Source: Anoplopoma fimbria (Eukaryota > Chordata > Actinopteri > Perciformes > Anoplopomatidae). Taken from it: a stretch of DNA of 64,000 nucleotides. Every line of letters starts with the position of its first letter. Position 1 is the stretch's first letter. A model generated the notes under the pieces. The model had not been told where the DNA came from. It searched no databases and was given only the letters and a program-made list of their open reading frames with translations. Shown in pieces: positions 56,483 through 64,000 of this stretch. The stretch spans positions 18,489,624 to 18,553,623 of the forward strand of contig NC_072464.1 in the NCBI RefSeq assembly GCF_027596085.1, read 5' to 3'. Made by a program: the position numbers and the translations under genes.

Positions 56483-59400
56483 CTGCAGGGGGAAAAGAGA
56501 AAAGAGAGTGAGGAAGTGAGAATTGGATAAAGGGAGTATGAAAGGGTATGTGGAATGAGAAATTACTTTTTGATTTGGGGAATGACTTTTTTTGATTTTC
56601 CTCATCATAGCCTTTTCAGTAGCTACTGCTCCACCTTCATTTAGCAATAGAAAAGTTTAAACGTTTATTAAGACCATAGTTTCTATGAATCACTGTGAAA
56701 AGAGAATGGTGAATATTTTTTTTGGGTGCTATTGTTAGTCTCCCATAGCCAGACCTATTCCCACAGTTCTGTGTCAGTCTTCATCTGGTGAGTTAGAATA
56801 TGTAGCTGTTAAATACAGGAAAACTACAGGAAGGAACTGAAAAACAAATGAAAGAAATGTCGCAGTGTTGATAAGTAAATGTAGACAGGTGGAGGGTAAC
56901 AAGGGATTGTTGTACTATAAAGTGTAAACGTTGAAACTAATGAGTTTTATAAATTCCGTATGAATCAGTGACCCAGAAATCCTAGACTTTCGATGAGTTC
57001 AATTATAAAGTATTACCAGCCCTGCATTCTACAGTCATCATTTGGCGCATTGACTGACAGGTAGCAGCCCCTCAGGAAGTGCCAACATTGTAATTTCCCA
57101 TATATTTTCAGAATGTTGTTTTTTGGTGATGATGCTTTGTATAGCACTTATCTTTAACCAGAAAGAAACAAAGACCAGCTAATTATGGGGTGATGATGAA
57201 AGTTCAGCAGAATAAAAAGCCCAAGTGAAAGCATAACCCCTTTAAACAAAGCTTTAATTGCACAAAGATTGATATGCCACTGCTGAACATTAATAAATGT
57301 CAACTTACGGAGCAAAAGATAAAAGCTTGCATTGATTGTCCTTTCTCTTTTCTGTGCTACCCGTTTGAAGATATTATGAAATGCTGCAGCAGAGGAAGGA
57401 AATCATTTCTTGACAGGGTGTATTTACATTGAACAATGTAGTGGGGACCCAACGAGAATCAAAGCCTCAATTATCATTACTTTCTAAATGACAAAACAGT
57501 CTTTGATTTTGGATTTTTAAGAGTTGGAATTATGTGATGTCAGTGGATCAGACACTTTTTAACACTAGCTGAGCTATCAGAAGTCTATTTCTTATTACAG
57601 TGTCTATCTGTCTTCTTAGTGAGTCTTGGCACTCTGAGATGAATGGTGTCGTTGTATTGTTTGGAGAGCAATAAAATAAATCGGAGGGCTTTTTGGAGAC
57701 CAATATGCCAAATGATTATCATAAACGAAACTGTAAGTGAGGGAAATCTAGCAATGAAATATTCTGACAAATTGTTGACTAACTAAACAGAGGCATGGAC
57801 ACACACACACTACACTTCTTCACTCAATCTAAAGTAGTGAGCACAGAAGGCTGTAAAACATTGTCTCTGTTACCTTTCACAGCTTCAGAGAGGGGTGAGA
57901 TGGAACTACAGGGGTGAACTTTTTGTGTTATCTTTTTTTCTTTTTTTTTTTCATATTGCCCTCAGAGGAGTTTTGACTGACAGGGGGTTGAGTGGGAAAT
58001 AACTGAATTTTCATTTAGGGGCAAACTCATTTATTTGAAGTGATAAGAGGGCAAGCAAACACTGAAGTATTAAAATGGTAAATGCCCAGTAGCCTTTAGT
58101 CTTCAATGACCACAGAGAGCCAGTTGGGTTATTTATTTATTTATACTCCTCACTTGCTCATAGAGGTGAAATGGTTGAAAGAGCTGGGGCTCAATAAACT
58201 ATGAAGATAATCTTGAAACAAACTCCCTGCAGAAAGGCATGGTATTGCTTTCCTCTGTTTAAAGGATATGTTGTTGACATTAATCATTTTGTGACAATTC
58301 TTTACTCCATTTATTCAGCCGGTAGAAAAGTGTGACTGCCAGGCACACCTAGAGGTTTCGCTGAACTATAAATGTGCAAACGTTTATAAAAAGTTGCTCA
58401 GCGAAACACACTAGGACAAAAAAAGACTCTGACATAAAATTATGAGTCCAAGTATATGAGCAAACGCCACACTGGGATTCATCTCAATTAAGAATATACC
58501 TTTATACATTTATGTAGACAACTTCTACCGTCTCCTAAACATTATGCGTATATACAACTAACTTGCAAGAGATGTAATGCTTCCTGATTATGTTTTTATC
58601 TAAGTAAAGACAAAAACTTTTTGTGGACTGGAAAGCTTAAACATCTCACATCTGTTTGCAAGATCATCAGAATGCAAAGACCATTTCTTTGATCCAACTT
58701 TATGACAAACGCAAAGGTGAATCTGTTGATAGTCTAAACAAACCGTGTGCCTATCTGTACTGTCTCGCAGCTCCTGTTATGTTTGTGTGCACAACTATTT
58801 CAAGAATACTAAAAATGTAAGAATGAAAACAATGTTTTCACATTTCTAGACACACAGATGAAAGCAGCAAGCACAGATACATAAACTGCACATATATGTG
58901 GATACAAAATTAAACAAACATCCACACAACTGTGACTTGGTGGCTCTATCCAGAATTTGAAAATGCATTTTCAGCTCTATTTAACAAGAGACCATTAAAG
59001 TTTTACCCTCTGAAAATGAATGCACAACAGCCTGTTAGATGTTAGCACTGTTACAACATTTCTTAATGTGGCCAGCACTGACATAATGTGAAACTAATTA
59101 TGACATAAAATAAAGCCATCGCATTTATCTTGCTTTGGAGAGCTCTGAATTACTCTATATCTATATTTAACTAGTGATTACCAAACAGTGGTAAACTAAA
59201 TTAGAAAATGCAATGTAAAAGCTTTTTTTCCACTGTACAAATGGATTTCAAGAAGAATGGAGGAATGGAAGAATGGAATGGAAGATCAAAATACACACTG
59301 CATTTCAGCAGAGATTGAAGACCTGAATTATAAAGATAATTACTTTACTTTCAAACTTTGGGCACAATGTTTTTTAATCAGAAAGATTAAATGTTTTTAA

Positions 59401-61650
59401 AGTTCAGACCTTAATTCACTGTTGAGCTTCTCTGAAGCTGCAGCTCACAATGAGAGTTGCTGACCAATCTTGTTATCAAGGTCAAACTGGAGTCACAGCT
59501 AAAAGTGGTTAAACACAAACCCTTTCTTCAACAGGAAACCTATATACTAGGCTATTTCAAGTGTGAGCTAAATGCCACATAGGTCACTCCGTCTGATGCA
59601 GCCTCTGTACCACATTTTCTGTGAATGTAAGCCACTAGCTGCAAAAGCAAAACATTCATGTCAAACTAACTCAGAGGCTGCAACTGTGTTTTTGAGGGTG
59701 ATATGGACTGAGAATCTGCTGAACATACTGAGGTGGACAAAAGAGCAACGCTCCTGGCAAAGTTGGGCCATGTGAAGCTCTACAATGAAATGACAAAACA
59801 TTGAACACAGTCATGATGGTAATGGTTGGGGAAAAGGGAAAGTTGAAAGTAATCAGAACTATACACAACAACTAAGAGCCACATGGCGGTAACATTTGTC
59901 TGATAGATACATTGTTATTGGTTATCGCTTTCTTTGTGAGACATAAGCATTTGAATAGCTCAGTGGAAACAGACTTTCTCTGCCCCTTCTGACTTCTATT
60001 CATTTTGAATACAGCCTACTGTATGTCAATCAAAAGAAAAAAGTATTTTTTTGTGAAACAGGGTAAAAAAGAAAACTGAATGCTGAAACCGTAGCCTATC
60101 TGTAATTTATGCAAAACAATCTGTAGGCCATTTCTGCAGGAAGTAAGCAACAATGGGCTAGAGGATGTTTAATAGTGATGCATAAGATTTTCAATTTGAT
60201 TATTGCTCCAGTTACAGCAAAAAACACACCGCTCAGCCGTGAAGTGTGATCGTAGACTTGTATACTCTGGTATGTTTCCAGCATTAGAGCCAACTATTGC
60301 ATCTCTATAGGGCCACATCCAACAAGAACCTAAGCAAACCTTTCCACATTTCCATGTGAATAAAAACATATTTTAAAAATAATATAGCACTATGAAAAGT
60401 GTATTCAAATGCTGCCTGGTAAAGATATTTCTAAAGAAGTAGGTACTTTATAAGAAAAAAAACATTCAGTCCTTGACAGGTGGGTCAAAAACTCACGCAG
60501 CTTCCAGCCATCTCTGTTTACTCGCTCTCACACTTGTGTGTGGACCCCATGTGACCTGTGCATTATCATTCATAACGTGGCACGGTAACTAGCGCCCTTC
60601 CCTGTTGTGAGGCAGTATGCAAAATGACTACATGGCGGAGCTGAAGACATTCAAAGCTAATCCTTATATCTGCTCAAAGACGACAGATCATCAGCTTTCC
60701 CTTTTGGCAAAGGCTGAGTGCTGTAGGGATTGTATACCTGCCACTGAGCCCGCTTGATGCATTTCACATATCTACAGCTATGCAGTGTCACCTCTGAGAA
60801 CATGAATCAATGGTGAAGTACATGTAGTAGTCTTGGCACTATGGTTGTCAAATATGCTATATGAAGAAGAAATACGCTCAAAGGCTTTTCATTTTCTGTG
60901 ATTCTCTTTCTGACTTAATATCATAAAATTTGGCATTAACAAAAGAATATTTCATACAAACTGTCTCCTGCACATGAGGAATTATACAGTAGAGAGAGAT
61001 GCACTGGCTAAGAGAGAGTACACTCAAATTATGATTTGTAACCACAATGGTGATGTAAGAAACAGCAAACTTAATTTCTTCTACTCCAAAAAGTACAATG
61101 ACTGCACCTAAAAAGAAGTGACTACTGAAGTTCAGAGCACATGCAGAAATATTCATGAGTTGCTGAGAGAAACAGATAAAAAACAGTAAACAATATGAGC
61201 CCAGCCAACCAATAACCTTTCACAATGTAGATTCATTTGGGATTGTAAATTGTTTGAATAACTGAAACAGCCAAATGTTATTCACTCTGAAACAAAGAGG
61301 CACATGTATTGAAAACAGCAAGCCCAGTCTAATCTGCAGTCAACTGCAGTCTAAATTGATTACATCACATGTACTGTAACAACAGAACAATTCTAGAAAT
61401 TGCAAAAAAGATAATTCCATCTTTTTTCACTTTAGTAACAAGAAATGGTTGCGAATGTGAAGCTCACAGGAGGATTGTTTCATTTTTACATATTTTGAGA
61501 AAGTTATGATTTGCTTAAATTCTATTCATGATCTGGTAGTATTAATCAATATTATTACATCTCTGGCAGACTTTGAGATCCAGTTTTCACAACAGGGATA
61601 GAGACAAGCCCATTTAGAGAACACATATTGTACAATGGTAGCATGTAGAG

Positions 61651-62498
61651 CAGGGGTGTCGGACACATAGCCCAAGGGCGACAACTGGCTCTAAATGGTC
61701 CAAATTGGCCCACTGGATGACTTTGCAAAGTGTGAAAGGTGCATTTTAGGTGCAAAAATGCTAACTCATTTCCAGACTTTAGGGCTCATTCCTGGAACCC
61801 TCTATGTATTACACATGCTACACATGCTACCTTACACTGTCAAGCATAGGTTACTGTTCATGAAGGAGCCCCCGCTAAAAAATGAAAAAGTGGACACAGT
61901 GCCAGGTTTTCCGGAACAATGGACTCATTCCTCTTTCTTAACAGAGTTTAAGGGTAAACCATTAGCACAATGGTTTACCCTTAGCACAATGGTTTATCCA
62001 TTAGCACAATGGTTTACCCTTAAACTCTGTTAAGAAAGAGGAACGAGTCCATTAAGGGTAAACCATTGTGCTAATGGTTTACCCTTAAACTCTGTTAAGA
62101 AAGAGGAACGAGTCCATTAAGGGTAAACCATTGTTAAGAAAGAGGAACGAGTCCATTAAGGGTAAACCATTGTGCTAATGGTTTACCCTTAAACTCTGTT
62201 AAGAAAGAGGAACGAGTCCATTAAGGGTAAACCATTGTTAAGAAAGAGGAACGAGTCCATTAAGGGTAAACCATTGTTAAGAAAGAGGAACGAGTCCATT
62301 AAGGGTAAACCATTGTGCTTGGTGTGGTCACAACACCTCTGCTTGAAGAATATACAATTTGGTGCCACTACCAGACTCATCATGGTAAAAAATTCAAAAC
62401 ATCTATTATTATGTAATGGTTTCAATGGCCCGGCTTATTTGAGATCAAATTAGGCTGAATTTGGCCCTTGAAAAAAAAATTTTTGTTTGAAACCTCTG
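61651..62498. mobile_element. Non-autonomous hAT (Charlie-like) element with internal minisatellite
   Basis: The left end is CAGGGGTGTCGGACACATAG. The right end is GTTTGAAACCTCTG, whose reverse complement CAGAGGTTTCAAAC is the matching terminal inverted repeat. Subterminal GGCTGAATTTGGCCCTTGAA is typical of Charlie-type hAT elements. Flanks ATGTAGAG (61643-61650) and TTGTAGAT (62499-62506) agree at 6 of 8 bases, fitting an old 8-bp target duplication. No transposase frame is present; the interior from 61921 to 62320 is a palindromic tandem repeat. Confidence 0.85.
61921..62320. repeat. Palindromic tandem array, 39-bp and 65-bp units
   Basis: GAGGAACGAGTCC occurs at 62038, 62103, 62142, 62207, 62246 and 62285, spaced 65, 39, 65, 39 and 39. 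The 39-bp unit runs from GTTAAGAAAGAGG to GGGTAAACCATT. The 65-bp unit adds 26 bp, GTGCTAATGGTTTACCCTTA plus AACTCT. The array is headed by an inverted copy (61921-61968) of a 48-bp stretch at about 62003-62050, differing at about one base. Repeated NGLPLMDSFLFLN translations are by-products. Confidence 0.92.
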
Positions 62499-64000
62499 TT
62501 GTAGATAATGGCTAATATAATCATGTACAATATAAAACAACAAATTTAATGGAAAAAAATCTTAATAAGGCTAAGCAATCATTCATCATTTATTTATCTC
62601 AGTACTGATCACTCATTGCAAACATGGTAATTTGCGTTATGAAATAATTCATATGAGCATTAACATCTAACTGATATTTCAATTTATGTTTGCTGCAAAA
62701 ATGCTATGACTTGTATTCATGAAAGAGACACGGCTAACACTAGCTAACGCAACACTGATCTGTGCAGGGGCTGACAAAGACTAAACAGGTGTTGATTTAA
62801 CATGTCCTAAAGGTACAGTCTATTAAGAATCAGGGTTAATGTTAGCGAGCTAGGCTAGGAAGCTAGTTAGTCTACCTTAAGGGCTTCCACTTTCCCTGTG
62901 GAATACCAACTTAACCATAAGATGGATCATCCTCAATGTTGAATGTTCCAAAGGGAATCGCTAACAGTACATAAGCAATTCTACAATGCATTGTATCACC
63001 CTTCATATAATGTAAAGGGCTATTACGTACTCCAGTCAGTACCAGACGTAGACAGCCGGTCTCCTAGCAACACCAGCTATCACTTGTCAGTCAATATGAG
63101 GGACACCCACCCAGAGGCCTGAATCTTCAATGCTATTTTCACAAATACATACAAAAATGGTTGTACCCTCTTAAGAAAGATATGCACAATAGTAGCAATA
63201 ACACCATAGCTGATACTGATAGCTGATAGTTGATCTTACATAGAAGTGAGGAGAATTAAAATGTAGTTTTTTACAAAACTAAAGGAGCACTCTGCTTACT
63301 CCGGGGACATTTTACTCCACAGCATCCCACAAACAAACAAAATCACACATCAATCAGGACCTTCAACAGTCTGCAACACAGATGGTAGAGTATGAATGTT
63401 GAGTGTGGCGCTGTTGCTCTGCTAATACAAACAAGAAGCCTCATCATGGGAAAGGAAAGACTAACCATAGGCTAACAGTCAGATTGCCCCATCTGGCCTA
63501 ATTATGGCCATGGGCATCCCCAAATGGAAGCCTGGCTTTGAATGGCCAGCCGTTCCCAAAAACTCTGTTGGCAGTCAAGGCCTGTAATTAATGTGGGATC
63601 AAATTAAGATGCAAACCCGACACAGAGGTGCACCCATGGCTGGCTCAAGAACCTTTAATGAGTTGATTCCTCACCCATATATTAGGAGCTCAAACCATTC
63701 TGGAGGTCTGTAGCTGTGGTTGGTATGCCCAAGGTGGCAAGACTGACAAGATTGATTCCACAAAGATGAAACTGGGTCATAAATTCCCCGGGGTTCAATC
63801 ATTCAACAGTTTCCAGAAGTGTGTGCAGGGAAGTGTTATTTGTATAAGATGAGCAATGATTGCAGTGACACAATTTATTGACAAGGCTTTAGAAAGTTAT
63901 CTGAGAAGCTTAAGTGTGTCAGCTTTGATGTGACATGAGAGCTGTCCGGATGGTCTTGAAGGTATAATTTTCCCTAGAAATTGAGAGATACATGCGTATA

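Larger units (their letters stand above)
56483..64000 (-). other. Upstream intron, open-ended (more than 7.5 kb)
   Basis: Intronic DNA upstream of w1; the LDLa pair that should precede w1 is not found. The only clear structure is the hAT-type element at 61651-62498. Between 56.5 and 61.6 kb and from 62.5 to 64 kb I see only short T- or A-runs (e.g. 57939-57950) and unassignable short ORFs. Confidence 0.65.

Noticed and set aside
59572..59775. Plus-strand frame with LYHIFCECKPL, considered as a LINE ORF2 piece (HLFWEC-like)
   Set aside because: Only a few residues fit and no neighbouring ORF2 blocks were seen.
62189..62425. Minus-strand frame with a repeated 13-residue peptide
   Set aside because: The 39-bp tandem unit is a multiple of three without stops, so the peptide repeat is a by-product of the array inside the hAT element.
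1..64000. CRISPR arrays, bacterial operons, phage or defence systems
   Set aside because: The window is intron-rich vertebrate DNA. The only regular repeat arrays are microsatellites and the 39/65-bp minisatellite, which lack spacer-repeat structure.

Overview
The window is vertebrate nuclear DNA, most likely from a ray-finned (probably percomorph) fish. It is AT-rich and intron-dominated. Its introns carry teleost-type interspersed repeats: tRNA-derived SINEs, a LINE 3' end, and hAT, Harbinger, Tc1 and L1-type remnants. No bacterial, viral or operon-like organisation is seen.

One gene can be supported: a 29-exon internal part of the giant endocytic receptor LRP1B (low-density lipoprotein receptor-related protein 1B), on the minus strand. 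It runs from about 56.5 kb (5' side) down to about 1.7 kb (3' side). All 29 exons join in a single frame with matching intron phases and give about 1680 codons. Both ends of the gene lie outside the window: signal peptide and first LDLa pair upstream; later propellers, LDLa clusters III and IV, membrane span and tail downstream. Exons are named w1 to w29 in gene order, and 'window residues' count from the first codon of w1.

Domain order: two EGF modules (w1, w2); beta-propeller 1 (w3-w6); EGF (w7); propeller 2 (w8-w11); EGF (w12); ligand-binding cluster II of eight LDLa (complement-type) repeats (w13-w19); an EGF pair (w20); propeller 3 (w21-w24); EGF (w25); and most of propeller 4 (w26-w29), cut off by the window edge. 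Exon wording favours LRP1B over LRP1, for example [15 protein letters not shown] and [13 protein letters not shown].

Introns run from 87 bp to more than 7.5 kb. Between about 56.5 and 64 kb lies a large open-ended intron carrying a non-autonomous hAT element with a palindromic minisatellite inside. Other intronic items are a long hairpin at 52.3 kb, a LINE 3' end beside a Harbinger transposase fragment at 53.5-54.1 kb, two SINEs at 33.5 and 35.8 kb, an L1-type ORF2 tail at 25.7 kb, a Tc1 relic at 21.3 kb, and several microsatellites. I found no second protein-coding gene, no functional RNA gene and no new system. The most unusual structures are the palindromic 39/65-bp repeat array and the 52.3-kb hairpin.
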